Shown: positions 51,311 through 59,605 of the stretch, in pieces
Layout of the letters: each line of letters opens with the position of its first letter
Numbering within the stretch: position 1 is the stretch's first letter
Source: Paraburkholderia sacchari
GTDB taxonomy: Bacteria; Pseudomonadota; Gammaproteobacteria; Burkholderiales; Burkholderiaceae
Direction of reading: 5' to 3'
Assembly: GCF_000785435.2 (NCBI RefSeq)
Contig: NZ_JTDB02000001.1
Span: forward strand, 896,499-960,498
DNA length: 64,000 nucleotides
The notes under the pieces: generated by a model
What the model was told of the DNA's origin: nothing
The model's input: the letters and a program-made list of their open reading frames with translations, nothing else
Database searches by the model: none
Program-made: the position numbers and the translations under genes

Positions 51311-52357
51311 ATGGCCATGCTAGATGCCGGGGCGTTGCTCGCGGAAGTTTCTTCCGCGTTGCCCTGCGGCGAGGACGTCGAATACGACCCGGCATTTCTC
51401 GAACTCGAGCGCGTCGTGCACGGCAAGCCCGACGTGCAGTATGGCAGCACCGTGGTCGAGGCCGTACCGCCGGACTGGAAAGAAGCCCAGGCGCTTGCGC
51501 TGTCCCTGCTGGAAAAAAGCCGAGATCTGCGCGTGGCCGCGCATCTGGCGCGCGCGCTGCTCAACCGCGCCGGCTTTGGCGGCTTTAGCGAAGGCCTCGA
51601 CCTGATCGCCAGCATGCTCGAACAACGCTGGGCGCATCTGTACCCGCAACTCGATCCCGACGACGACAACGATCCTACTGCGCGCGTGAACGCGCTCGCG
51701 GGCCTCGTCGACTCCACCACGACGCTGGCCGAGGTGCGCGAAGCGCCGCTCGCCATTTCGCGCGCGCATGGCGAGGTGACGCTGCGCGACGTCGAATACG
51801 CAACCGGCGAGATTGCCGCGCCGGCGGGCGTGAGCGCGCCCACGCTCAGCTCGATCGATCTCGCGATCAGCGATGCGGGTGAGAACGCGCGCGAATCGCT
51901 CGCCGCCTTGCGGTGCGCGCTCGAGGCCGCAACGCGCATCGAGACGGTGATCATGAACAACGTGGGCGCGGCGCAGGCAATCGACCTGGATCCGCTCACG
52001 CGGCTGCTGCGCCACGCTGTGGCATTCCTCGGCGAGCGCGTGCCCGACGCGCAGGCGGCGCCGCCGGAGGTTGCGAACGAAGCCGCGCGGGGCGGCGCGC
52101 CTGGCGCGGGCGGAGTGGCCGCTGCCGTAGTGCCCGCGCGGCCGCCGGGCGAAATCGAGTCGCGCGAGGACGTGCTGCGCGCCCTCGACCGCATCTGCAA
52201 GTACTACGAAACGTATGAGCCGGGGAGCCCGGTGCCCTTGCTGCTCAAGCGGGCGCGGCGGCTCGTCGACAAGAATTTCATGGAGATTCTGGAAGATCTC
52301 GCGCCCGATGGGCTCGCGCAGGCGCGCCAGATCGGCGGCGTCCAGAGCGAGGAGTGA
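51311..52357 (+). CDS. tssA: T6SS cap/baseplate-associated protein TssA
   Basis: 348 residues with an N-terminal ImpA domain: DVEYDPAFLELERVVHGKP and WRAH-like WAHLYPQLDPDDDNDPTARVNAL are family hallmarks. The C-terminal part ends with SREDVLRALDRICKYYETYEPGSPVPLLLKRARRLVDKNFMEIL (read in pieces), typical of TssA. It primes and caps sheath polymerisation. First gene of the plus-strand T6SS operon. Confidence 0.93.
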   Translation: MAMLDAGALLAEVSSALPCGEDVEYDPAFLELERVVHGKPDVQYGSTVVEAVPPDWKEAQALALSLLEKSRDLRVAAHLARALLNRAGFGGFSEGLDLIASMLEQRWAHLYPQLDPDDDNDPTARVNALAGLVDSTTTLAEVREAPLAISRAHGEVTLRDVEYATGEIAAPAGVSAPTLSSIDLAISDAGENARESLAALRCALEAATRIETVIMNNVGAAQAIDLDPLTRLLRHAVAFLGERVPDAQAAPPEVANEAARGGAPGAGGVAAAVVPARPPGEIESREDVLRALDRICKYYETYEPGSPVPLLLKRARRLVDKNFMEILEDLAPDGLAQARQIGGVQSEE

Positions 52358-52456
52358 CAAAGGCTATTAGCGTGAGCAGGCACTGAGTTAATCAGCAACG
52401 CCGCCACACGGCGCGCCTGAGAGCGCGCCGCCGCGGCATCGACGAGGGGAAAAGCC

Positions 52457-52957
52457 GTGGCTAAAGAAAGCAGCCAGAAGTTCATCGCGCGCAACCGGGC
52501 GCCGCGCGTGCAGATCGAGTACGACGTAGAGGTGTACGGCTCGGAAAAGAAGATCAACCTGCCGTTCGTGATGGGCGTCATGTCCGATTTGTCCGGGCAG
52601 CCCGCCGAACCGCTCGCGCCCGTGGCCGAGCGCAAGTTCCTCGAGATCGACGTCGACAACTTCGACGAGCGCCTGAAATCGATGAAGCCGCGTGTCGCCG
52701 TGCAGGTGCCCAACATGCTCACGGGCGAGGGCAATCTCGCGGTGGAGATGACCTTCGAGAGCATGGACGACTTCTCGCCGGCCGCCGTCGCGCGCAAGGT
52801 GGATTCGCTCGCGAAGCTGCTGGAGGCGCGCGGCCAGTTGCAGAACCTCCTCACCTACATGGACGGCAAGACGGGCGCCGAGGATCTGATCCAGAAACTG
52901 CTCAACGATCCGGCACTGCTGCAGGCGCTGGCCTCCGCGCCCAAGCCGCAGGAGTGA
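52457..52957 (+). CDS. tssB: T6SS contractile sheath small subunit TssB
   Basis: 166 residues from a GTG with GAGGGG upstream. The core KINLPFVMGVMSDLSG and FLEIDVDNFDERLKSMKPR is diagnostic. Pairs with TssC to build the sheath around the Hcp tube. 99 bases after tssA and 129 before tssC. Confidence 0.97.
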   Translation: MAKESSQKFIARNRAPRVQIEYDVEVYGSEKKINLPFVMGVMSDLSGQPAEPLAPVAERKFLEIDVDNFDERLKSMKPRVAVQVPNMLTGEGNLAVEMTFESMDDFSPAAVARKVDSLAKLLEARGQLQNLLTYMDGKTGAEDLIQKLLNDPALLQALASAPKPQE

Positions 52958-53086
52958 GCGCCGCTCGCCTTCAGTCGCGCGTTTATTCGGGCGTTCATCC
53001 GCGCATCCAACCGCGCATCCAACCGTTAGCTATCTTTGGCTATTTGTTAACTATCTAGTTAGCCATCCGTCGAGAGGGAGTCTGAC

Positions 53087-54586
53087 ATGGCCGAACCCAG
53101 TACTCAACAGCAGGAAGCCCGGCAAGGCGGCGAAGCACTCGAGGCGAGCGAGTTCGCGAGCCTGCTGGAAAAGGAATTCAAACCGCGCAGCGACAAGGCG
53201 AAGGAGGCCGTCGAGACGGCCGTGCGTACGCTCGCCGAGCAGGCGCTGCGCGACACCAACGTGGTGTCGGGCGACGTGCTCGCGACCATCGAGTCGCTGA
53301 TCGCGCAGATCGACCAGAAGCTCACGGACCAGGTGAACCTGATCATCCACACCGAGGAGTTTCAGAAGGTGGAGAGCGCGTGGCGAGGTCTGCACTATCT
53401 GGTGAACAACACCGAGACCGACGAGACGCTCAAGATCCGCGTGATGAACATCTCGAAGAACGAGTTGCACAAGACGCTCAAGAAGTACAAGGGCACCGCG
53501 TGGGACCAGAGCCCGCTGTTCAAGAAGCTCTATGAGGAAGAGTACGGCCAGTTCGGCGGCGAGCCCTACGGCGCGCTGGTGGCCGACTATTACTTCGACA
53601 ATAGCGGCCCGGACGTCGACCTGCTCACCCAGGTCGCCAAGGTGGCCGCCGCCTCGCACGCGCCGTTCATCACAGGCGCCGATCCTTCGGTCATGCTGAT
53701 GGAGTCGTGGCAGGAGCTTGCCAATCCGCGCGATCTCACGAAGATCTTCCAGACGCCCGAGCACGCCGCCTGGCGCTCGCTGCGCGAATCGGAAGACTCG
53801 CGCTATATCGGCCTTGCCATGCCACGCTTTCTCGCGCGCGCGCCCTATGGCGCGAAGACCAACCCCGTCGACGAATTCGCCTTCGAAGAGGACACCACGG
53901 GCGCGGACAGCAAGAAGTATGCGTGGGCCAACGCCGCTTACGCCATGGCCACCAATATCAACCGCTCGTTCAAGCAGTACGGCTGGTGCTCGCGCATTCG
54001 CGGCATCGAGTCGGGCGGCGCAGTCGAGAACCTGCCGGTCCATTCGTTCCCGACCGACGATGGCGGCGTGGATATGAAGTGCCCGACCGAAATCGCCATC
54101 AGCGACCGCCGCGAGGCCGAGCTCGCGAAGAACGGCTTCATGCCGCTCGTGCACAAGAAGAACTCCGACTTCGCGGCGTTCATCGGTGCGCAGTCGCTGC
54201 ACAAGCCCGCCGAGTACGAGGACCCCGACGCCACGGCGAATGCGAATCTCGCGGCGCGCCTGCCGTATCTGTTCGCATGCAGCCGCTTCGCGCACTACCT
54301 CAAGTGCATCGTGCGCGACAAGATCGGCAGCTTCAAGGAGAAAGAAGACATGCAGCGCTGGCTGCAGAACTGGATCTTGCAGTATGTGGACGGCGACCCC
54401 GCGCATTCGAGCGAGGAAACGAAGTCGCGCCGCCCGCTGGCCGCGGCCGAAGTCGTGATCGAGGAAGTCGAGGGCAATCCGGGCTATTACACGTCCAAGT
54501 TCTTCCTGCGTCCGCATTACCAGCTCGAGGGCCTGACGGTTTCGTTGCGGTTGGTGTCGAAGTTGCCGTCCGCGAAGGCGGCGTAG
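53087..54586 (+). CDS. tssC: T6SS contractile sheath large subunit TssC
   Basis: 499 residues, normal length. WRGLHYLVNNTETDETLKIR, ALVADYYFDNSGPDVDLL and PRFLARAPYGAKTNPVDEF are conserved TssC blocks. The C-terminus (EVEGNPGYYTSKFFLRPHYQ) forms the sheath handle. Start preceded by GAGAGGGAG. Confidence 0.97.
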   Translation: MAEPSTQQQEARQGGEALEASEFASLLEKEFKPRSDKAKEAVETAVRTLAEQALRDTNVVSGDVLATIESLIAQIDQKLTDQVNLIIHTEEFQKVESAWRGLHYLVNNTETDETLKIRVMNISKNELHKTLKKYKGTAWDQSPLFKKLYEEEYGQFGGEPYGALVADYYFDNSGPDVDLLTQVAKVAAASHAPFITGADPSVMLMESWQELANPRDLTKIFQTPEHAAWRSLRESEDSRYIGLAMPRFLARAPYGAKTNPVDEFAFEEDTTGADSKKYAWANAAYAMATNINRSFKQYGWCSRIRGIESGGAVENLPVHSFPTDDGGVDMKCPTEIAISDRREAELAKNGFMPLVHKKNSDFAAFIGAQSLHKPAEYEDPDATANANLAARLPYLFACSRFAHYLKCIVRDKIGSFKEKEDMQRWLQNWILQYVDGDPAHSSEETKSRRPLAAAEVVIEEVEGNPGYYTSKFFLRPHYQLEGLTVSLRLVSKLPSAKAA

Positions 54587-54660
54587 CCCCGAGTCAGAGT
54601 GAATCTTGCGCGAGCCGGCGCGAACCGGCGTGTACCTTCTAAAGTGAATGGAGAATAGAA

Positions 54661-55149
54661 ATGGCCGTTGATATTTTCATCAAGATCGGCGACGTGAAGG
54701 GCGAGTCGCAGGACAAGACGCACAAGGAAGAAATCGATGTGCTGGCATGGAGCTGGGGCATGTCGCAGAGCGGCACGATGCACATCGGCACGGGCGGCGG
54801 CGCGGGCAAGGTGAACGTCCAGGATCTGTCGTTCACGAAGTATCTCGACAAGGCCACGCCGGTGCTGATGGGCGCGTGCGCGAACGGCAGCCACTACGAC
54901 ACCGCGGTCCTCACGGTGCGCAAGGCCGGCGGCAAGTCTCCGCTCGAATACTTCAAGATCACCTTCACGAAGGTGATCATTTCGTCGATCAGCGAAGGCG
55001 GCTCGGGTGGCGAGGACCGCTTCACGGAGAACATCTCGCTCAACTTCGAGAAGTACCACGTGGAGTACCAGCCGCAAAGCCCCACGGGCGAGAAGGAAGG
55101 CGGCGTGGTCGAGACCAAGTGGGACATCGCGAAGAACGTCGCGGAGTAA
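54661..55149 (+). CDS. hcp: T6SS inner-tube protein Hcp (TssD)
   Basis: 162 residues; GGAGA just before the ATG. Hcp1-type beta-barrel: MAVDIFIKIGDVKGESQD, LAWSWGMSQSGTMH, LSFTKYLDKATPVLM and the C-terminal NFEKYHVEYQPQ. Hexameric rings form the expelled tube. Same strand and spacing as neighbours. Confidence 0.96.
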   Translation: MAVDIFIKIGDVKGESQDKTHKEEIDVLAWSWGMSQSGTMHIGTGGGAGKVNVQDLSFTKYLDKATPVLMGACANGSHYDTAVLTVRKAGGKSPLEYFKITFTKVIISSISEGGSGGEDRFTENISLNFEKYHVEYQPQSPTGEKEGGVVETKWDIAKNVAE

Positions 55150-55248
55150 GCCGCTGGACGGTGGCGGTGCGCGCGTGGAGCGCGCACCGCCTGCATTGCC
55201 GTAACCGACCGACGCCCATGAATGCTGGCTTGACGGAGCCAATCGACA

Positions 55249-56103
55249 ATGACAGCAGAAGAGAGCTTGCGCGCCGGTGACCTCGACGCGTGCCTGAAGC
55301 AGTTGCAGGATCAGGTGCGCGGCGACCCGGCCAACGCGTCGTACCGCGTGTTCCTGTTTCAGCTGCTCGCTGTGCGCGGCGCGTGGGAGCGCGCGCTCAC
55401 GCAGCTCAACGTGGTGGGCGATCTCGACGCCGCCGCGCTGCCGATGGTGCAGCTCTATCGCGACGCGCTCCAGTGCGAGGCGCTGCGCGAGGACGTATTC
55501 GCCGGGCGGCGCGCGCCGCTCATTTTCGGCGAGCCCACCGCATGGCTCGCACTCCTGATCGAAGCGCTGCGTCTCGACGGCGCGGGCGACTTCAAGGCAG
55601 CGGCCGCGTGCCGCGCCAATGCGCTGGAGCAGGCGCGGCCCACGGCGGGAACGCTCAACAGCGTCCCGTTCGCGTGGATTGCTGACGCCGACTCGCGCCT
55701 CGGCCCCACGCTCGAAGTGATCCTCAACGGCCGTTACTACTGGGTGCCGTTCGAGCGCATCCGCCGTATCGAGCTGGAAGCGCCGGACGACCTGCGCGAC
55801 CGCGTCTGGATGCCGGCCGTATTCACGTGGGCCAATGAAGGCCAGGCGGCGGGGCTGATTCCGGTGCGCTATCCAGGCACGTTGACCACCGCCGCGGCCG
55901 ACGCCAATGCATTGATGCTTGCGCGCGCAACCGAATGGGTCGACGCGGGCGGCGGCGAATTCGACGAGGCGCGCCCGGTCGGGCAGCGCATGTTCACGAC
56001 CGACGAGAACGACTACGCGCTGTTCGACGTGCGCGTGCTCGTGCTCGATGCCGAAGCGCCTGCGGGCGAAGTGACGCAAGACCGCGCGCAAGACCATGGC
56101 TGA
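55249..56103 (+). CDS. tagJ: T6SS accessory protein TagJ (ImpE/SciE family)
   Basis: 284 residues. Begins with a helical ESLRAGDLDACLKQLQDQVR-type N-terminus that in TagJ docks the sheath, then the ImpE domain (FVWIADADSRLGP-like FAWIADADSRLGPTLEV, YYWVPFERIRRIELEAP). TagJ is a clade-specific accessory thought to help ClpV recycling. Ends 8 bases inside tssE. Confidence 0.92.
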   Translation: MTAEESLRAGDLDACLKQLQDQVRGDPANASYRVFLFQLLAVRGAWERALTQLNVVGDLDAAALPMVQLYRDALQCEALREDVFAGRRAPLIFGEPTAWLALLIEALRLDGAGDFKAAAACRANALEQARPTAGTLNSVPFAWIADADSRLGPTLEVILNGRYYWVPFERIRRIELEAPDDLRDRVWMPAVFTWANEGQAAGLIPVRYPGTLTTAAADANALMLARATEWVDAGGGEFDEARPVGQRMFTTDENDYALFDVRVLVLDAEAPAGEVTQDRAQDHG

Positions 56104-56608
56104 GCTGACGGGCCGCGACCGGCTGCAGCCCTCGCTGCTCGACCGCCTGACCGATTTTGAGCCCGGTACGAAAGTCGAGAGCCGCGAGCGCCGCGTGCTC
56201 TCGATGCGCGCGCTGCGGCTTGGCGTGCAGCGCGATCTGGCGTGGCTGCTCAATGCGAGCGGCCTCGGCAGCGTGCAGGATCTCTCGGCGTGGCCGCTTG
56301 TCGAGCGCTCGGTGCTCAACTACGGCTTTCCCGACATCGCGGGCAAGACGGCATCGGGCATGAACCTCGCGCGCCTCGAACGGCAGATACGCGACGTGAT
56401 CGTGGCGTTCGAGCCGCGCATTCTGCGCGATACGGTGAAGGTGACGGCGGTGCTCAAGGAGGAAACGACCGGGCACCACAACACGGTCGTGTTCGCGATC
56501 GAAGGCGACCTGTGGGCGCAGCCGTATCCGGAGCGGCTTTACTTTCGCACCGAACTCGATCTCGAGGGCGGCGAGGTGCGCGTGATCGACCAGGGCGCGG
56601 CGCGCTGA
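56096..56608 (+). CDS. tssE: T6SS baseplate protein TssE (gp25-like)
   Basis: 170 residues. LLDRLTDFEPGTKVESRERR leads into the gp25 lysozyme-like fold of phage baseplates, with VLNYGFPDIAGK and FEPRILRDTVKVTAVL. Starts within the tagJ 3' end (8-base overlap), indicating coupled translation. Confidence 0.94.
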   Translation: MAELTGRDRLQPSLLDRLTDFEPGTKVESRERRVLSMRALRLGVQRDLAWLLNASGLGSVQDLSAWPLVERSVLNYGFPDIAGKTASGMNLARLERQIRDVIVAFEPRILRDTVKVTAVLKEETTGHHNTVVFAIEGDLWAQPYPERLYFRTELDLEGGEVRVIDQGAAR

Positions 56609-56653
56609 ATAACAACAACGCACTGGCAACGTACAAGCAACGCATAAGCGACG

Positions 56654-58531
56654 ATGAACCCCGACCTGATCCGCTACTACAACCAGGAACTCGCGCATTT
56701 GCGCGAGATGGGCAGCGAATTCGCGCGCGAGTTTCCGAAGGTGGCGGCACGCCTGGGTCTCGAAGGGCTCGAATGCGCCGACCCCTATGTCGAGCGCCTG
56801 CTCGAGGGTTTCAGCTTTCTCGCGGCGCGCGTGCAGTTGAAGATCGACGCCGAGTTTCCTCGCTTCACGCAGCATCTCGCGGAGCTGGTGTATCCGCATT
56901 ACCTCGCGCCCACGCCCTCGATGACGGTGGTGCACATGCAGCCCGATCTCGCGCATCCGGCGCTCGCGGGCGGCGTGACCGTGCCGCGCGGCAGCGCTTT
57001 GCATGCAGTGCTCGACAAGAGCGGCTCGACGCGCTGCGAATACCGCACGGCGCACGCGCTCACGCTGTGGCCCGTGGAAATCGTCGAGGCGAAGTTTTTC
57101 ACGCATACCGGCGCGCTCGGCGGCGCGGACATGGCGCTGCCGCCCGGCGTGAAAGCGGGCGTGCGCCTGCGCTTGCGCACCACGGGCGGCGTGAAGTTCA
57201 GCCAGCTTGCGCTCGATACGCTCACGCTCTATTTGCGTGGCGCCGATTCGCTGCCTGCCCGAATTTACGAGCGCCTGCTTGCCAGCGCCGTGGGCGTAGC
57301 GGTGCTGCCGGTCGCGCGGCCTGCGCCGTGGCACCGGTTGTTGCCGAAGAGCGCGGTCAAGCCCATAGGCTTCGACGACAGCGAAGCGCTGCTGCCCGTG
57401 AGCGGCCAATCGTTTCAAGGCTTCCGTCTGCTGCAGGAATATTTCGCGTTTCCGCAGCGCTTTTTGTTCGTCGCCATCGACGGCTTGCAGAGCGCGCTGC
57501 GCGCATGCGCCGAAAACGAGGTTGAAGTGATCGTGCTGCTCGACCGCGCCGACCCGCTGCTCGAACAGACGCTCGACGCGAGCCACTTCTCGCTCCATTG
57601 CACGCCTGCGATCAATCTGTTCTCCCGCCGCGCCGACCGCATCGCTTTCGATCCTGCACAATTCGAGTATCAGGTGATCGCGGACCGCACGCGGCCGCTC
57701 GACTTCGAGATTTATCGCATCGAGGAAGTCACGGGACACGGCGCGGGCTCGAACGACGAGCAGCGCTTCGAGCCCTTCTATCACGCGCGCGATTTGTCGG
57801 CGGCCGAGCAGGGCAGCGCGTACTACCAGGTGCGCCGCGAACGGCGCTTGCAGTCCTCGCGCGCGAGAGAGCGTGGTCAGCGCACGAGCTACCTTGGCAG
57901 CGAAACTTTCATCGCGCTCGTCGACGCGGCCAATGCGCCATATCGCGCGGATCTACGCCAGCTCGGCCTCAAGGTGCTGTGCACCAACCGCGACTTGCCG
58001 CTCACGCTGGCCACCGGCACCGGCGCATCGGATTTCACGCTCGGCGTGGAAGCGCCCGTGGAAAGCGTGCGCTGCGTGAGCGGGCCGAGCCGGCCCTTGC
58101 CATCGTTCGCGCACGGCGCAGTGGCGTGGCGGCTGCTGAGCCATCTATCGTTGAACTACGAGTCGCTGATCGACACGGATGCGTCCACGGGCGCGCGGGC
58201 GCTGCGCGATTTGCTGAGCCTTTATTGCCCCGTCGACGATCCGGCCGCGCAGCGGCAGATCGAAGGCGTGCGTTCGATCGAGGCCAAGCCGGTCACGCGC
58301 CGGCTGCCGGTGCCGGGGCCGATCGTGTTCGGGCGCGGCCAGCAGGTGAGCGTGACGTTCGACGAGACGGCCTTCGAAGGCTCCGGGGCCTTCGTGCTGG
58401 GCGCGGTGCTCGCACGGTATTTTTCGCTATACGTCTCGATGAATTCGTTCACCGAGACCGTGGTGCGCACCACGGCGCGCGGCGAGATCATGCGCTGGCC
58501 TGCGAGGGCGGGACAATGCGTGACGCTCTGA
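56654..58531 (+). CDS. tssF: T6SS baseplate protein TssF
   Basis: 625 residues, normal for TssF/VasA. The N-terminal MNPDLIRYYNQELAHLREMG and GLECADPYVERLLEGFSFLAAR are diagnostic. Forms the baseplate wedge with TssG and TssE. Its end overlaps the tssG start by 16 bases. Confidence 0.96.
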   Translation: MNPDLIRYYNQELAHLREMGSEFAREFPKVAARLGLEGLECADPYVERLLEGFSFLAARVQLKIDAEFPRFTQHLAELVYPHYLAPTPSMTVVHMQPDLAHPALAGGVTVPRGSALHAVLDKSGSTRCEYRTAHALTLWPVEIVEAKFFTHTGALGGADMALPPGVKAGVRLRLRTTGGVKFSQLALDTLTLYLRGADSLPARIYERLLASAVGVAVLPVARPAPWHRLLPKSAVKPIGFDDSEALLPVSGQSFQGFRLLQEYFAFPQRFLFVAIDGLQSALRACAENEVEVIVLLDRADPLLEQTLDASHFSLHCTPAINLFSRRADRIAFDPAQFEYQVIADRTRPLDFEIYRIEEVTGHGAGSNDEQRFEPFYHARDLSAAEQGSAYYQVRRERRLQSSRARERGQRTSYLGSETFIALVDAANAPYRADLRQLGLKVLCTNRDLPLTLATGTGASDFTLGVEAPVESVRCVSGPSRPLPSFAHGAVAWRLLSHLSLNYESLIDTDASTGARALRDLLSLYCPVDDPAAQRQIEGVRSIEAKPVTRRLPVPGPIVFGRGQQVSVTFDETAFEGSGAFVLGAVLARYFSLYVSMNSFTETVVRTTARGEIMRWPARAGQCVTL

Positions 58532-59601
58532 CCGTGCTCAAGCTGCTCGAAGACGAGGCGTTTCGCTTCGACTTCTTCCAGGCGGTGCGCCTGATCGAAA
58601 ACGCGTGGCCTGCTCAGCCGCGCGTGGGTGAATCGCTGCGCCCGCGCGACGACGCCGTGCGCTTCACGCAGCGGCCCGAACTCGTGTTTCATCCGACCAC
58701 GCTGGCCGAATTCTCGCAGCGCGGCGATGGCACGGCGCCGCGTCTGGCCGTGAACTTCTTCGGCCTGCTCGGGCCGCATGGCGCGCTGCCCACGCATCTG
58801 ACCGAATATATCCGCGACCGCGAGCGCAACGCGGACGATCCCACCTTCGCGCGCTTTCTGGACCTGTTCCAGCACCGCATGACTAGCCTCTTCTACCGCG
58901 CATGGGCCAATGCGCAGCCCGCGGTGAGCCTGGAGCGCCCTGGGCGCGACCGCTTCGCGATGTATGTGGGCTCGACCTTCGGCATGGGCGAGGAGGCGCT
59001 GCGCGAGCGCGACACCGTGCCCGATTTCGCGAAGCTCCATTTCGCGGGGCTGCTCGGCGCGCGCACGCGCCCGGCCGCGGGTCTCGCGCTGATCCTCACG
59101 CGCTTTTTCCAGCTGCCCGTGTCGATCGAGCAATGGGTGGGCCACTGGATGCCGCTGCCCGCCGAGACGCGCACGCGCATGGGCTTGCGCGATGGATCAT
59201 CGGCGCTCGGCGTTTCCACGCTGCTCGGCGCGCGCGTATGGGATTGTCAGCATAAGTTTCGCATCGTCATCGGGCCGCTTTCGATGGCCGAATACGAACG
59301 TTTCCTGCCCGGCGGCGACAGCCTCAAGCGGCTCGCCGACTGGGTCCGCAACTACGTGCGCGACGGCCTCGACTGGGACGTGAACCTGCAATTGCGCGAG
59401 GCCGAAGTGCCGCGCCTGAAGCTGGGCCGCCACGCGCGGCTCGGGCTCACGAGCTGGGTGCTCAGCGGCGCGGCGCAAGGCGACCAGAAGCAACTGAAAC
59501 TCAATCCAGCAAGCGGCGCTTCCGTGCGCGAGCGGAAGCAGGAAGACATGCAACGGGCGACGGAACACGCAGCAGCGCTCGACATTCACTCAGGAGAATG
59601 A
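58516..59601 (+). CDS. tssG: T6SS baseplate protein TssG
   Basis: 361 residues from the ATG at 58516; the open frame extends far upstream but only as antisense-like Arg/Ala sequence. FDFFQAVRLIENAWP, LGPHGALPTHLTEYIRDR and FARFLDLFQHRMTSLFYRAW are the TssG hallmarks. Overlaps tssF by 16 bases. Confidence 0.96.
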   Translation: MRDALTVLKLLEDEAFRFDFFQAVRLIENAWPAQPRVGESLRPRDDAVRFTQRPELVFHPTTLAEFSQRGDGTAPRLAVNFFGLLGPHGALPTHLTEYIRDRERNADDPTFARFLDLFQHRMTSLFYRAWANAQPAVSLERPGRDRFAMYVGSTFGMGEEALRERDTVPDFAKLHFAGLLGARTRPAAGLALILTRFFQLPVSIEQWVGHWMPLPAETRTRMGLRDGSSALGVSTLLGARVWDCQHKFRIVIGPLSMAEYERFLPGGDSLKRLADWVRNYVRDGLDWDVNLQLREAEVPRLKLGRHARLGLTSWVLSGAAQGDQKQLKLNPASGASVRERKQEDMQRATEHAAALDIHSGE

Positions 59602-59605
59602 AGAC